DNA from: Kitagawia praeruptora
Taxonomy: Eukaryota; Streptophyta; Magnoliopsida; Apiales; Apiaceae
Direction: 5' to 3'
NCBI GenBank assembly: GCA_037693485.1
Contig: CM075353.1
Location: 4,660,001 to 4,724,000 of the forward strand
DNA: 64,000 nt
In this document: one piece after another, positions 1 through 11,215 of the stretch
How the letters are laid out: each line of letters opens with the position of its first letter
Position numbering within the stretch: position 1 is the first letter of the stretch
Position numbers and translations under genes: made by a program
Notes under the pieces: model-generated
Databases searched by the model: none
What the model was told of the DNA's origin: nothing
What the model saw: the letters and a program-made list of their open reading frames with translations, nothing else

Positions 1-555
1 ATATGCGGGTTCGGAGCTCTGTCGTGGGCTGATCACCCAGCTTTGCTCGTAGCGTCTTATCAGATATTCCAATTCCTTCTCATTTAATTTTAATATTGAT
101 TCAGTTGATACAGTTCATTTACAGATTTTATATCTTGCATTACAGTTGAATTATTGTGCCAGTCTTATATTGTTGTTTATGCACTTGCTGAGCAATTGGC
201 TCAATGATATTATTTTCCTTAACCTTTCAGTGAAACTCGAAGATGGTAAGGACTCTTGAGACTGCGCGTAAGAATTGTGGTGGTTCAGGTGTAGCCTATA
301 GGAGGCAGTTCCAGGTAGAAGGGAGTGGCGATGTGATGAATCTTATTTTGCTAGACTTTTGAACTTAGTCTGTAATCTTTTGACTTAAAATAATTTGTGG
401 TTTGTAATAATAAGTTGTTTTGAATTGGTAGTTATATTGTTTCAAACTCTTACATGTTGGCGATCTAGGCGTGGGATTGGTAATGTCTAATTAATTAATA
501 TGCATGCTTTACCATTATTTAGTTAAATTTAATTAAGGGATTTGGGGCCGTCACA
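1..555 (+). mobile_element. 3' part of a Tekay-like Ty3/gypsy LTR
   Basis: The stretch ends in GGATTTGGGGCCGTCACA, the kind of CA-terminated end seen on Tekay/Del chromovirus LTRs; element A in this window ends in a related GGATTTGGGGCTGTTACA. It also has the phrase CTTGCTGAGCAATTGGCTCA, matching the CTTGCTGAGCTATTTGCTCA phrase in the LTR of A. No coding sequence is seen. The 5' part lies outside the window. It directly abuts CACTA-type sequence, so it is probably the right end of an element or solo LTR inserted in that CACTA element. The target duplication cannot be checked from this side alone. Confidence 0.6.
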
Positions 556-589
556 GGTTTGGTTTATGCAACGTTGACTTAAGCTCTCT

Positions 590-775
590 TAGACATCAGT
601 TATAAACTGATGTCAAAAGCATGAACAATGTGATGCTATTGTGTTTAAATTACATCAGTTTGTTTTGTGCTAACGATGTTACTGTGTGTAAATTACAACA
701 GTTTCATTTCTACTAATGATGTTTATACTTATTATAAACATCAGTTTCATTGAGTTTAACTGATGTATTATTGTT
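590..775. repeat. CACTA subterminal repeats, left side
   Basis: Several copies of ACATCAGTT and its inverted partner AACTGATGT occur within about 180 bases. The same word family recurs in the right subterminal region at 3420-3665. In En/Spm elements such short repeated words are the binding sites of the element-encoded TNPA-type protein. Confidence 0.65.
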
Positions 776-1431
776 ATAACAATGCTAGCCAAAATAGTAG
801 CATATATAATTTTAGACCATTCTCACAAACCAAATTAAGAAAGAAATTCTCACATAAATCAAAAAACAAACTTTGTATATTAATGTAACAAAGACATTCA
901 CTACAATTGTTCAAAATAAGTCAACATATTCTAAAACTATGATAACAACAACAGATATCACTAGTTCATTTCTACCCAACCAAACCTTAGCAGCAGTGTC
1001 TTGGCCTTGTTCAAGATGATACATATCATTATTCAGTTATAGAAAAAACTACGAATTATGTATATGCAGAGGCATTTTAAAATATCTCCTTCGGTAGCCA
1101 AATTACATACCCAAGTGCACCATAAGTCCCAAGGAAAACAACAGATGAGTTCCTGGCCGCTAAAAGTGCCTGCCAGAACAAAAATAGGCAAATGAAAAGC
1201 TAATTATGCGTATGATATAATGTTGAGTGTCCGCATGATAATTACTATACTCAAAAGGGTGAATTTGTCTCCTGCATTTATAGAGGAACATACAAAATTA
1301 CAATCACAAGATAGCTATCTAGTATTGACACGAATGATGATAGAAAGAACACATGAACATTAAGTTACCTTTATCTTTATCAAAATAAAATAAAGTATCA
1401 TCATGAAAAATTAGTAAAGTAGTAGCTTGTA

Positions 1432-1921
1432 CCATGAGGATTTGTAAGTTGGCCAGAATCCATTTGTAAGAACTGTGACATTCAAATCAATCCCCGTACG
1501 GGCAACTCCTTTAATACTACGATACTCCACGTATCTATTCTGGGTTTCTTTGGCTAAGGACAAATCTAAAAAACAAGTCAATAGTCTCTAGGATAATAGT
1601 TGATATAGGAAAAAAAAACTAGTAAACATAAACCTGTAAAACTCAGCAAAAAGATCTTTTTCACAAACATATGCAAGGAGCTTGACAACCTGTGAAGTCC
1701 AGTAAAATGAATTAATCATAATGTCAACTACCATTCTCATGACTAAATACAAAATAAGCATAAAAAGACACTACCTTATCTAGTGTTTCTTCAAAAGCTT
1801 CATAACTCAAATCACTTCCACCCTTTGTGAGTATATTATTACAAAATGAAGCTAGTAGTTCTGCACTTGAAGAGCCGGATACATTTTTGTTGTAAACGAC
1901 CTCAAAAGCTTCTTTCAAAGC
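1432..1921 (-). pseudogene. Captured cullin-1-like gene fragment (three exons)
   Basis: Three minus-strand blocks are collinear with plant CUL1. Block one (1775-1921) reads ALKEAFEVVYNK then SGSSSAELLASFCNNIL and ends ..EETLDK at a GT donor. Block two (1634-1689), after a CACAG acceptor, reads VVKLLAYVCEKDLFAEFYR and ends at a GT donor. Block three (about 1432-1565) reads GIDLNVTVLTNGFWPTYKSS, matching the cullin segment that precedes the C-terminal winged-helix region. CUL1 is the scaffold of SCF ubiquitin ligases. The exons between blocks two and three, the N-terminal repeats, and the RBX1-binding and neddylation regions are missing. The acceptor before block one looks mutated. Introns are retained, so capture was at DNA level. 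No product of cullin function is expected. Confidence 0.8.
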
Positions 1922-2404
1922 CGAGAGAAAAATTAACAAGTTTAATGATGTCATGCAGAAAGCATAAACTAAAAAAAAAAAAAAACTTAAGAGCACTAAT
2001 ATAAGTTAGCACTGGTATATAAGTTAGCACATCACCACATTTTATAAGTTAGCACTAGTATATGCAACATCACCACATCACTACTTTTTTACACATATAT
2101 ATAGCCTTAATTCACATTCAAGTCCTTTGTTTCCATAAGAATCAATATTGTTACAAGTTTTTAACCACTCAATTCAACTGCATATAATATGGGCTTAACT
2201 AAAATTCTGCACGAATAATCCCATCTGTAGTTGCTATAACATTGCATGGATCTCTTGTTCTCATAAATATCAGCACATGACAAGTGTGCGAGGAGGTAGT
2301 GCCATACAAGTAGAAACAATTAAGAAAACAAGTATATTAAAGTGTTCATGAAACATAATTTTTCGAGCATGAACTGTCCTTGACTCCGTAACAAAATGAA
2401 AACT

Positions 2405-2545
2405 AAACATGGTTATCACCTAAACTGTTTTGTCGATGAGATTCTTTCGTTGTTGAGCATCATACACTTGACAAATCATTCCTAGCACTTCAATTCTTCG
2501 CGCCTTGAGCTTTTCCACACCCACATATACATTTTTCTAGTAAAA
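2405..2545 (-). pseudogene. Unidentified exon-like fragment inside the CACTA element
   Basis: On the minus strand an open stretch reads VEKLKARRIEVLGMICQVYD and continues about ten residues to a stop. Its composition is more protein-like than the AT-rich surroundings. I do not recognise the family. It lies upstream, in the minus sense, of the cullin-like exons and may come from another captured gene or another part of the same locus. A second exon-like stretch with plausible AG/GT edges is at about 1085-1170. Neither has a function I can name. Confidence 0.3.
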
Positions 2546-3094
2546 CCATTACAAAGCCAAGAAACAAGCACACCCACTTAAAACCAGAATTACAATTCTT
2601 GATGTAAACAAGATAAAGGTTTAAGCATTATAAAACATATAAATTATAAATCATACGAGACTTGAAGAATCAACAATTGCATAAATTTAAACATCAATTG
2701 CGAAACCATCCAAACCAGACTAAACCTCAACATCGAGGTAATGTAAAACTGACCCAAACAAGTTCTTTCTCATCTCTGAAGAAATAAAAATTAGTAACTA
2801 AAAATAAAATTGAAAATATTAGTAACTGATTATTACCTAGACAATTTCTCCTTTAAATGTTGCTCATGTATTAAAAACATGAAAAACGAATTAGAAAATT
2901 AAGGGTTCGAGTTCAAAAACCCCCCATTTAGAACTGAATCAAAGTAATTCTAATTTGCACACACATACAAGTTTACTCACTTACCGATTTGTGTTTTGTA
3001 GCAGTGAACAAATAGATTTGAGTAGTGAATTAAACTTTACGAATTATGATTAGGATTACGAATTAACCTGAGCAATGAAGTATGAGAAATTAGG

Positions 3095-3260
3095 GTTGCG
3101 AAGTGAGCTTTCAGTTGAGAGTGAAAGAGAGAGGGGGCCGGTGAGGTCGTCGAGAGAGAGAAAGAGGCCGTCGAGAGAGGTGAGGTGAGTGAGAGACGGT
3201 GAGGCGGTCGAGAGGGATGAGGTGAGAGAGAGAGAGAGAGAGTGAAAGCTGGGGATATGT
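3095..3260. repeat. GA-rich low-complexity tract
   Basis: The plus strand is a run of GAGAGAG and GTGAGG-type words (CT-rich on the minus strand). It resembles the CT-rich 5' leader common in plant genes and may be the captured promoter-proximal leader of a minus-strand gene. An open frame over it (3037-3303, minus) is only low-complexity Ser/Pro/Leu sequence. Confidence 0.5.
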
Positions 3261-3419
3261 TTTTTTTGTGTTTTTCTGCTGGGTGAGGATATTGTCTACT
3301 CAAAAAATTTGGGGGAACTAAAATTTCGCTAAGGGGGAATATTGTCTGAAGGGGGGAATGAAAATTTCACTAAGTGGGCAAAATTGTGTGGGCGCGGAAA
3401 CAACAAATTTTTTTAAGCC

Positions 3420-3665
3420 TACTTTAGACATCAGTTATTTTTTTACCGATGTCATAATATGTCAAAGACATCAGTTGTTTTTTAACCGATGTCATTGATA
3501 TGTCAAAGACATCAGTTTTTTTTACCGATGTCATTGATATGTCAATGATATGTTAATGACATCGGTTGGCTTGAAATGTGATTTCTTAATATATCAAAGA
3601 CATCAGTTTGTTTTCGACCGATGTAATTGATATTATTTACATCGGTGACATCATGAACCGATGTT
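3420..3665. repeat. CACTA subterminal repeats, right side
   Basis: Five to six copies of the unit GACATCAGTT..ACCGATGTCA occur, each a small imperfect palindrome, immediately inside the CACTA terminus at 3701. They match the left-side words at 590-775 and support one element spanning both. Confidence 0.75.
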
Positions 3666-3701
3666 AAAGGGGCGATGTCTATTCTACTTTTTCTAGTAGT
3701 G

Positions 3702-4887
3702 CATCCAGGATAATTCGATTGGCTATCTCTGCCTGTCCATTAGCTTGCGGATGTGTTACTGAAGTAAAACGAAGTTCAATAGCATTTTCCTCGCAGTATT
3801 TCTTAAACTCTTCATTATTGAACTGTGTCCCATTATCCGTCACAAGAATTCGGGGAATTCCGTATCTGCAAATGACGTTCTCCCAAAAGAACTGGGCAAC
3901 TTGCTTGGTGGTTATCTTGGCTAGAGGTTTAACCTCAATCCACTTGGTGAAGTAGTCGATGGCCACTATCAAAAACTTCCTTTGTGTTGACGCCATAGGG
4001 AAAGGACCAAGTATGTCCATCCCCCACATTGCAAATGGGATGGGAGAATTAACTGAAGTTAACATCTCGGGCGGTTGCCTTACAATGGGGGCGTGCTTTT
4101 GACATCTGTCACACTTCTTGACATAATTCTGTGCATCTGCCAACATCTCTGGCCAATAGAATCCCAGACGGGTGACCTTGTGGGCTAGGGCTCTGCCCCC
4201 CAAGTGTTGCCTACAGATCCCTTCATGAACTTCTTCTAATGCTTCCTTAGCCTCTTGGGGCCTTAAACACTTCAAATATGGGATAACAAACGATCTCTTG
4301 TAAAGGATGCCTTCGATCAAGGCGTATCTCAATGCTCTTACTGATAGCTTTCGTGCCTCCAAGGCCTTGTCAGGGAGCCAGCCGGTTTCGAGGTGAGCTT
4401 TGATGGGATCCATCCAGCAGCTTCCTATATCAATTGGTGCCACCAACTTCGAGTTAATGGTCGGGGCCTTCAAGACCTGGAAGTAAACACTCCCTGCATA
4501 ATTCTCGATTTCAGAAGAAGCGAACTTGGACAGGGCATCGGCCTTAACGTTCTCTTCCCTCGGAATATGCTCCACATAGCACTCATCGAACTGAGTCATA
4601 ACGGCTTTCACAACTCTCATATATTTCGCCATAGTTTCATCTTTGGCGTCAAACTCACCATTCACTTGCGAGACTACCAGTCTTGAATCTCCACAAACTT
4701 TGAGGTTCTTGACCCTCATGACTCTGGCCAAGCCTAAACCAGCTATCAACGCCTCATACTCCGCTTCATTGTTGGTAGTGGGAAAGTCCAATTTCAAAGC
4801 GTACTCAATTATGAACCCATCGGGGCTTTGCAAAACCAAACCTGCACCACTAGATTTTGTTTTTGATGCTCCATCAAAATAGAGCAT
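3702..4887 (-). pseudogene. Second RNase H domain plus integrase, truncated
   Basis: The frame opens with MLYFDGASKTKSSGAGLVL, an RNase H fold with D in YFDGAS, E in NNEAEYEAL and D in GDSRLVV. It ends in an ADALSKFAS motif, typical of the extra RNase H of Tat elements. Integrase follows: a HLGGRALAHK..CDRCQKH zinc-binding region, then the catalytic D of WGMDILGPF, D of VTDNGTQF and E of NGQAEIANR. The real frame extends upstream to about 4970, where a one-base shift separates it from the RT/RNase H part. The C-terminal end is lost: residues after ANRIILD are read from the inserted CACTA terminus. Confidence 0.88.
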
Positions 4888-4949
4888 CCAATACTCCTTG
4901 AGATCAGGTACTATTTCCTCTTCTTTTTCCTCCTTCTCAGGGGTAGTTA

Positions 4950-6482
4950 CTATCTCTTGCCCCCGACCTCTTGGTTGTTAATGGTGCATTCAACCACGAA
5001 GTCAGCCAATGCCTGAGCCTTAATGGTTGTTCGAGGCTTGTATGTGATATCAAACTCTCCTAACTCAATCGCCCACTTGATTAGCCTTCCACTGGCCTTA
5101 GAGCTATGAAATATGTTCCTCAATTGTTGGTCAGTCAAGACTTGAATCTTATGTGCCTGAAAGTAAGGTCGCAACTTTCTCGAGGCTGTCACCAATGCCA
5201 AAGCGAACTTCTCGATAGGTTAGTAATTCAACTCAGCCCCATGCAACACCTTGCTCACATAGTAGATAGGTTTCTGAATTTTCTTCTCTTCTCGAATGAG
5301 AACAGCACTCAATGCTTGTTCAGATACCGCCAAGTATAGGTAAAGAGTCTCTTCGGGACTAGGTCTGGCCAACAGTGGGGCTTTAGCCATGTATTTCTTC
5401 AACTGATCAAAGGCCTCTTGACTCTCAGGAGTCCATTCAAAAATTTTCACCTTCTTCAATGCTTGAAAGAAAGGCAAGCATTTGTCACCAGATTTGGAAA
5501 TGAATCTCCCCAATGCTGCAACTTGGCCAGTTAGTTTCTGTACATCTCGTATAGAACGGGGTGGTTCCATTTCCAGAATTGCCTTGATCTTGTCAGGGTT
5601 GGCCTCTATGCCTCTTTTCGAAACAATCAATCCCAAAAAATTTCCTGATCCAACTCCAAAAGCACACTTGGCTGGATTCAACATCATCTTGTGGTGCCTC
5701 AGCACTTCGAATGCCTCTCTGAGGTGCATAATGTGATCTGCCTTGCAAAGGCTCTTGACTAACATGTCATCAACATAGACCTCCATGGTTTTCCCAATCA
5801 GATGGGCAAATATCTTATTCACCAGTCGTTGATAAGTAGCGCCTGCATTCTTTAGACCAAAAACCATAACAAGATAGCAAAAAACACCAAAGTCAGTTAT
5901 AAAAGATACCTTTGGGATGTCATCCTTGTGCATCTTAATCTGATTGTAACCGCTGAACCCGTCCATGAAGCTTAACATCTCATGTCCAGCTGTGGCATCT
6001 ATCAACATGTCTATCCTTGGCAGGGGAAAACAATCCTTCGGACACGCATCATTCAAATCAGTGAAGTCTATACACATTCTCCACTTCCCATTAGCCTTCT
6101 TGACCATCACAGGGTTAGCTAACCATTCGGGAAACTGAATCTCTTCAATAAACCCAGCTTCCAAAAGCTTGTCAACTTCTTGCTTAATGGCTTCTTGCCT
6201 TTCAGGAGCAAAATTTCTCCTCTTCTGCTTTATTGTTTTCCGTTCGGGATCGACATTCAATCTGTGAGTTATGAGTTGGGGATCAATCCCTGGCATATCA
6301 GCTGCGGTCCAAGCAAACACATCACTATTTTCTTCTAAAAATGTCGTCAACCTACCCTTCAAGGGTTCCTTTAGCGAAGCTCCTATGTAAGTAACTTTCT
6401 CAGGGTCGCCCAGCTCTAGAGGTATGGGGATCAACTCCTCTGCTGGCTTCCCTCGGTGTTCATCATCACCATGGACATCCAT
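4950..6482 (-). pseudogene. Reverse transcriptase and first RNase H of element C
   Basis: Reverse transcriptase motifs appear in order: GKWRMCIDFTDLNDACPKD, FPLPRID, SFMDGFSGYNQI, VFGLKNAGATYQR and the catalytic YVDDMLVKS, followed by LGLIVSKRGIEANPDK. RNase H follows with LYLAVSEQALSAVLIREE and IYYVSKVLHGAE. A single in-frame stop at 5220-5222 (after AELNY) interrupts it, and the frame resumes as PIEKFALAL then LVTASRKLRPYF down to 4950. A one-base frameshift in a G/C run near 6505 separates this part from the upstream protease region. Confidence 0.9.
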
Positions 6483-7459
6483 GTCTTCAATTGGGAGTAC
6501 CTGCCCCCGACTCCATCAGCTCTCAATGCAGACACATAGCAACTTCTTGCCATCTTCTGATCGCCTTTTTGTTCTCCAACACCATTCCTGGTTGGAAACT
6601 TAATCTTCATGTGGTAAGTGAAGGCAACAGCCTTGAACGCATGAAGTCCGGTTCTTCCCATGATTGCATTATAAGTTGAGGATGCCTTGATTACCAGAAA
6701 ATTCAACATCTGAGTAGCCTCCTTAGGTTCCTGCCCGATTGTCATGGGCAACTGAACAGTCCCTTCAACTTTGGACTCAACCCCATTAAATCCATAGATG
6801 GGCATGTTGGTCGGGGTCAACTGAGAATCAGTGTATCACATTTTTACAAATGCATCATGAAATAAAATATCAACCGAAGCTCCATTGTCTATCAAGACTC
6901 TCTTTACTTCTGAATTTCCAATTACAGGGGTTATGACCAGCGGGACGTCATGGGGGAACTTCACCCCTTCAAGGTCAGAATCATCAAAACCAATTGCTAT
7001 TTCAGTCCTGGCACGTTTTGGGGCCTCTCCCACGATGTGCATCACTTCTCTGGCATACGCCTTTCGAGAATTTCGAGTTGTGCCAGCCGCCGTCGGGCCT
7101 CCCCAGATCATGTTGGTAACTGGCCCTCGGGGCTGTGTGTTACGATCACGATCATTATCCCTTCTATCATTGTCTCTCCTGTCATAATCCCTTCTTTGGG
7201 CTCCACGATCTTCACCCTTAGTGAATTTATTCAGTTTTCCTTTGCAAATCAGGAACTCAATCTCGTCTTTCAACTATCTGCAATCATCCGTATCATGTCC
7301 CACATCGCGGTGGAACCTACAGTATTGATCCTTGTTCCTCTTGGCGGGATCACCCCTGAGTGGTTTCGGCCATCGAAAGTCCTTATCCTTCTCAATTTCT
7401 AACAAGATTTGGCTCCTAGGAGCGTTCAATCTTGCGTAGTCAGAAAACATCGGTCCCAA
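6431..7459 (-). pseudogene. Gag CCHC-like motif and aspartic protease region of element C
   Basis: From 7459 the frame reads a basic stretch ending in YCRFHRDVGHDTDDC, a nucleocapsid-type zinc-binding motif. A stop at 7274-7276 is followed in frame by an RD-rich linker and the protease core: VKRVLIDNGASVDILF, with DNGAS in place of the usual D-S/T-G, a substitution common in Tat elements. A stop at 6836-6838 breaks it after DAFVKM, and the frame resumes in the same phase with LTPTNMPIYGFNG and later IMGRTGLHAFKAV, the end of the protease fold. Confidence 0.82.
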
Positions 7460-7590
7460 ATTCTTCTTTGGTGTTGACTTAGAATCTTTGCTAGTACGGG
7501 GATACTTGTCCCTAGCATCATACTCCTGGTCTTGCTTTCATTTCTTGGAATCATTATTACCCTTGCCATTGCCTCCCGCGACTTCTTTCT

Positions 7591-8874
7591 TCATACTATC
7601 CTCAGCCTTGATATACTTGTTAGCCCTCGCTGGAGTTCGGCCGTGTTTTTAGGAGGATGCTTTGCTAACGACCTTTTAAAGAATTCATCAGTGGTCCTAT
7701 GTTCCAAAGCTACCATGGCCACCTTGTTTTCCAAGTCAGTGATGTTCAATGTCTCCTTAGTGAACCTCTTGAGGTAATCTCTCAAGTTTTCGTTCTTTCC
7801 TTGCACCACGTACATGAGAGACGCGAAACTTTTTTCGTGAACTTTCCCGCTGATGAACTTGCTAACAAAAGCGGTGCTCAGCTCCTTAAAAGAGCTAATT
7901 GAATTCGCAGGTAGACGGCTATACCATCTTTGAGCCATGATTGACAGAGTTTGAGGAAACGCCCTACACTTCAAGGCGTCACTTACGGGCTGCAACAGCA
8001 GTGCGTTTGAGAACGTCCTAACATGATTTGCGGGATCACCCGTTCCATCATAAGCCTTGATTGTCGGCATCTTGAACTTCCTGGAGATGTGAGCATTCAT
8101 CACCTCCTCGGTAAACGGGGGTGTGGGATCATCAGGATCCCCAAGTGGCATCAGATCCTTGGGGTTGCCCCTGGGGGTTTCCACCCTTGTTGTTCTTCCA
8201 GTTGGGGCGTCAGCCCTTCTCTGCCTTCTTGAAGACCTTTCTAAGACTATGATGGGAATTGGTTCTGAGGTTGGAGGAGGTTGAGTCTGATTCAATCTAG
8301 CTTGTTCTCTAGCAATATCTTCTTTTATCCTTAAAATCTCGCCCTCATTAGCCTTGATTCTCTCAGCAGCTGTCAAAGGGGGTTCATCATGGATGGTTTG
8401 TGTTCTTCTTCTAGGTTCTCTGCTAGCACGTCGCCTCCTCGGGGCTTCATCATGGTAATCATCATCAGAGGACGATTCATCAGTATAGGGACCAGAATAA
8501 TCACGATACTCTCGATCTCGGATCTGCAAGGCATGACCACTTGGTCCAGCTCCTTGAGTAGGAGGGTTGTTAGGCATCCCATACATGGGGTTGGTGTTCA
8601 CGGGGAGATCCGTAGTATGGTTCTGGACCCCATGTGGGGGGTTGTTAGGATCGACAACCAAGGGAGAAACCACCATCTGAAGAGGATTAGTCCCTTGATT
8701 TGTGTGGACGATCGGAGGTAACGTACTCTCAACATGGGAAGTTGTCCCTAGAGATTGAGAAACTTGATGTTGAACAATCGCCTCGGTCGTTGGGGGCACC
8801 AGATCCGTAGTGGGCGGTGCAGAATTGAGTGGTAGAGGCTCGGTAATTATTGGTGTCCTTCGTGTTTGAACCAT
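7591..8874 (-). pseudogene. Gag of element C
   Basis: A 427-codon frame starts with MVQTRRTPIITEPL just inside the PBS. It has a Pro/Thr/Gln-rich N-terminal part, an Arg/Glu-rich middle, and the retrotransposon gag core: FKMPTIKAYDGTGDPANHV, AQRWYSRLPANSISSF and KESFASLMYVVQGKNENLRDY. It ends at a stop caused by a one-base shift near 7635; the other frame continues as RANKYIKAEDSMKKE towards the zinc-binding motif at 7300. Gag would form the cytoplasmic particle. This copy cannot make the full Gag-Pol. Confidence 0.85.
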
Positions 8875-8889
8875 GGTTGATGTCTTGGT

Positions 8890-8907
8890 CCCACAGACGG
8901 CGCCAAA
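8890..8907 (-). other. Primer binding site of element C
   Basis: The minus strand reads TTTGGCGCCGTCTGTGGG immediately after the LTR end ..TTCCACAACA. TGGCGCC-type sites are used by Tat and Athila elements. This fixes the 5' end of the internal region and the orientation. Confidence 0.8.
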
Positions 8908-9403
8908 TGTTGTGGAATAAAAACTAGGTTACGAATTGTATTTAATGCTAGGGTTCGGGAGCTTCGTGCTTTAATGGCTGTTTCCGTGTATCGAGACTAA
9001 TCGGTCCTCACAGAGTGCCTACGTATCTCAGAGTTGAGAATCAAGCCAAGACGTAGTTCTGAGAATGAGGGGTCAGACCCTTTATATAGGCTGAGAAGCC
9101 CTAGAGTCGTGGTAGAATTAGGTGACTTAGTGGGCAAGTCACCGCCTTGAGGAAGGTTCTAGACTCCTTCCTTGTAGGAATCAGTTTCCTTGTAGAAGTA
9201 GGTGCCTTGGAGGCTAAGTCAAGCGGGAGTAATATCCTTATCTGACTCTTATCGCTAAGCTGGTTATTACCCTTAATATTAATTACGAAATTATATTATA
9301 AATAGGGTTTGGGCCCATATAATGGGCCCCACGTTTTGACCATATTGGGCCTAATTAATGCCACATTAAATAAGTCTTTAGGGCTTATTTTTAACCCGTA
9401 TCA
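8908..9403 (-). repeat. 5' LTR of element C (496 bp)
   Basis: On the minus strand it begins TGATACGGGTTAAAAATAAG and ends CCTAGTTTTTATTCCACAACA (last bases). The TG..CA ends and direct abutment to the PBS define it. The partner LTR is not in the window. Confidence 0.75.
9081..9090 (-). promoter_or_regulatory. LTR TATA box of element C
   Basis: The minus strand reads CCTATATAAAGGG within the LTR, about 175 bases before its end. That is a good plant TATA element and is placed as expected for the start of the R region. Confidence 0.55.
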
Positions 9404-10510
9404 AATTACTTTTTTCCTTAAAATCAAAACCTAAAAAGAGAGTGAATTCTAATTATTACTTTCTCTAAACTTTCTAAAATTTATGTAATTTTGAAAAATG
9501 AAAATATATCTTATTTTCTCTATATATTATAAATACTCTTGTATTTATTTACGGTTCCCACATGAGAATGCCCTTCTATTTTGTTAACAAATCATTTTTT
9601 TTAAATACGAAAACTTTTTGTTATGAGAATAGTATTGGATTTGTGAATATATTTTTGTAATGCAAATATAATTAGCTTATATAAAAGTTTTGAAATAAAG
9701 GATTTTTGATTTAAAAGATTGTAAATGATATCAACATCGTCCTTGTATTCTACTTCCAATAACATATAATTATATGTCTCCTCTGTATATTTAAATACCT
9801 ATTCTACTTTTAGTACCTATTCTACTTTTAGTAGAACTTTTAATTATATGTTCTTTTTATAAATTCAAATTTTTATATTTTATAAATTCAAAATCCTATT
9901 CTACTTCCAATAGAACATTTAATTATATGCCTTACAAACACCTAATATATTTCCAATAGAACTTTTAATTATGTGTTTTTTCTATAAATTCAAGTTCTTA
10001 TTCTTTATAAATTCGAACTTCTATTTTATTTCTAATAAAACTTTTAATTATATGCCTTACAAACACCTATTATATTTATAATATAAATTTTAATTATATG
10101 TCTTACCTATAAATTCGAATGTTTCTACTTTACAAATTCGAACACATATTATACTTCTACGTTAAATGATATTTTTATATTTATTAATATTTAAAATTTT
10201 AAAATTCTATAAAAGTAAAAAAAAAAAAAGTTGACTGAGAGCACCTAAGAGACCTCCTGTATTTAGAAAAAATATAGAATCTAAGCCTCCTAAAAACTGG
10301 AAATCTAAATAGCAACTACACTGGGAAGAACTTAAAACAAAACTTATAAGAAGCTACTACAAAAATCATAAGATCTCAAATGATAAACGTGATCATGCAT
10401 TCGTGTAACAATAATTATCAACCTTAATCACGTAATCACCCAGGAGCCAGGATGCTACAGGAAAAGAAAATCAATGAACAAAAGCAAACGACTATTCTAA
10501 AATTTAAAAT
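9404..10510. repeat. AT-rich repeat region with ATAGAACTTTTAATTATATG units
   Basis: No gene is seen. Between about 9780 and 10150 the phrase TATTCTACTT..TAGAACTTTTAATTATATG recurs four to five times, mixed with TATAAATTCGAA. The same phrases occur at 42950-43100 and 45115-45260, followed in all three places by a related AT-rich tail (TTAGAAAAATAGATT-like). It is therefore a dispersed family with internal repeats. Copy two ends near a GC hairpin like those at Helitron 3' ends (43186-43205). The rest of the stretch (9404-9780, 10260-10510) shows nothing I can name. Confidence 0.5.
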
Positions 10511-10977
10511 TATCACTACTACAAAACTGAACTTAGGATATAGCACTTAGATAGCATTTTTCCAAAAGCGCTATCGGAGTGCTTTACTTCAATAGCGTTT
10601 TTTAGAAAAGCATAATGTAAGTTAATAAATAAAAAATCAAAAATATATACTAAGATAGCGTTTAAGTAAAAAACGCTATTGTAGCTTGCACTTAGATAGC
10701 GTTTTCTAGACATGCTCTACAAATTACTGTATTTTAAGAAATATATCTTTATTTTTTATTTATAATTTTAACACTAAAACACGAAAAAATGCCTCGACTG
10801 TGTTCATTCGCGTCTATAATTTTAGGTCATAACCCTCTCTCACCTCAGCCTCTGCCTCGCCGCTCAACCTCGCCACTCTCAACACCCTCTCGCCGCTAAT
10901 ACAATCTTTGTTCTCAACCTCTGTTCTCTACCTCTATTCTATTTGGGATTAAAGATTAGTTTGACTGAGGTTTCATC

Positions 10978-11215
10978 TCTTAACTCTCTCTCTCTCTCTC
11001 TCTCGATATTCTCTCTCTCTCCCTCCTTCCCTCTCTCCTCTCTCTCTCTCAAATTAAGGTATAACAGAACACGGGCTTAGCCGTGAAACTTTAGGGTTCA
11101 CTTTTTAGGGGTTTAATTTTAGGGTTCAATTTTGGGGGTTTAATTTTAGGGTTCAATTGTTATATTAATGGGATGTTCAATTTAGGGTTCAATTTTAGGG
11201 GTTCAATAAACTATG
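10978..11215. repeat. CT-rich tract and TTTAGGG-containing repeats
   Basis: A (CT)n-type tract at about 10980-11050 is followed by five or so copies of TTTTAGGGGTTTAATTTTAGGGTTCAA-like words. TTTAGGG is the plant telomere unit, but here it is embedded in a longer degenerate unit. The pattern looks like a captured 5' leader plus local tandem expansion. Confidence 0.5.

Larger units (their letters stand above)
556..3701. mobile_element. Non-autonomous CACTA transposon with captured gene exons
   Basis: The right end is AAAGTAGAATAGACATCG read inward from CACTACTAGA (rc of ..TCTAGTAGTG ending at 3701), a typical CACTA terminus. Subterminal ACATCAGTT/ACCGATGT repeats lie in both orientations at 590-775 and 3420-3665, as in En/Spm elements. 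No TNPD or TNPA transposase is visible, so it would depend on a helper in trans. The left CACTA end is not found; an LTR abuts at 555, so the terminus probably lies upstream of the window. The right end sits inside the integrase frame of the Ty3/gypsy element at 3702 onward, so this element inserted there. The interior carries cullin-1-like exons on the minus strand. Confidence 0.75.
3702..9403 (-). mobile_element. Decayed Tat-lineage Ty3/gypsy retrotransposon (element C), 5' LTR to integrase
   Basis: In minus-strand order: LTR (8908-9403), PBS (8890-8907), gag, CCHC-like motif, protease, reverse transcriptase, RNase H, a second RNase H domain, integrase. The second RNase H before integrase and the TGGCGCC-type PBS are marks of the Tat/Ogre lineage. 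The integrase stops at the CACTA insertion at 3701, so the rest of integrase and the 3' LTR should lie upstream of the window. The reading frame is broken many times: frameshifts near 7635, 6505 and 4970, and stops at 7274, 6836 and 5220. The copy is dead. The TSD cannot be tested because one end is missing. Confidence 0.9.

Noticed and set aside
3037..3303. Minus frame over the GA-rich tract as a small gene
   Set aside because: Low-complexity Ser/Pro/Leu sequence with no conserved start context. More likely a captured CT-rich leader.
11090..11210. Interstitial telomere array (TTTAGGG)
   Set aside because: The TTTAGGG words are embedded in a longer degenerate unit and are not in uninterrupted tandem.
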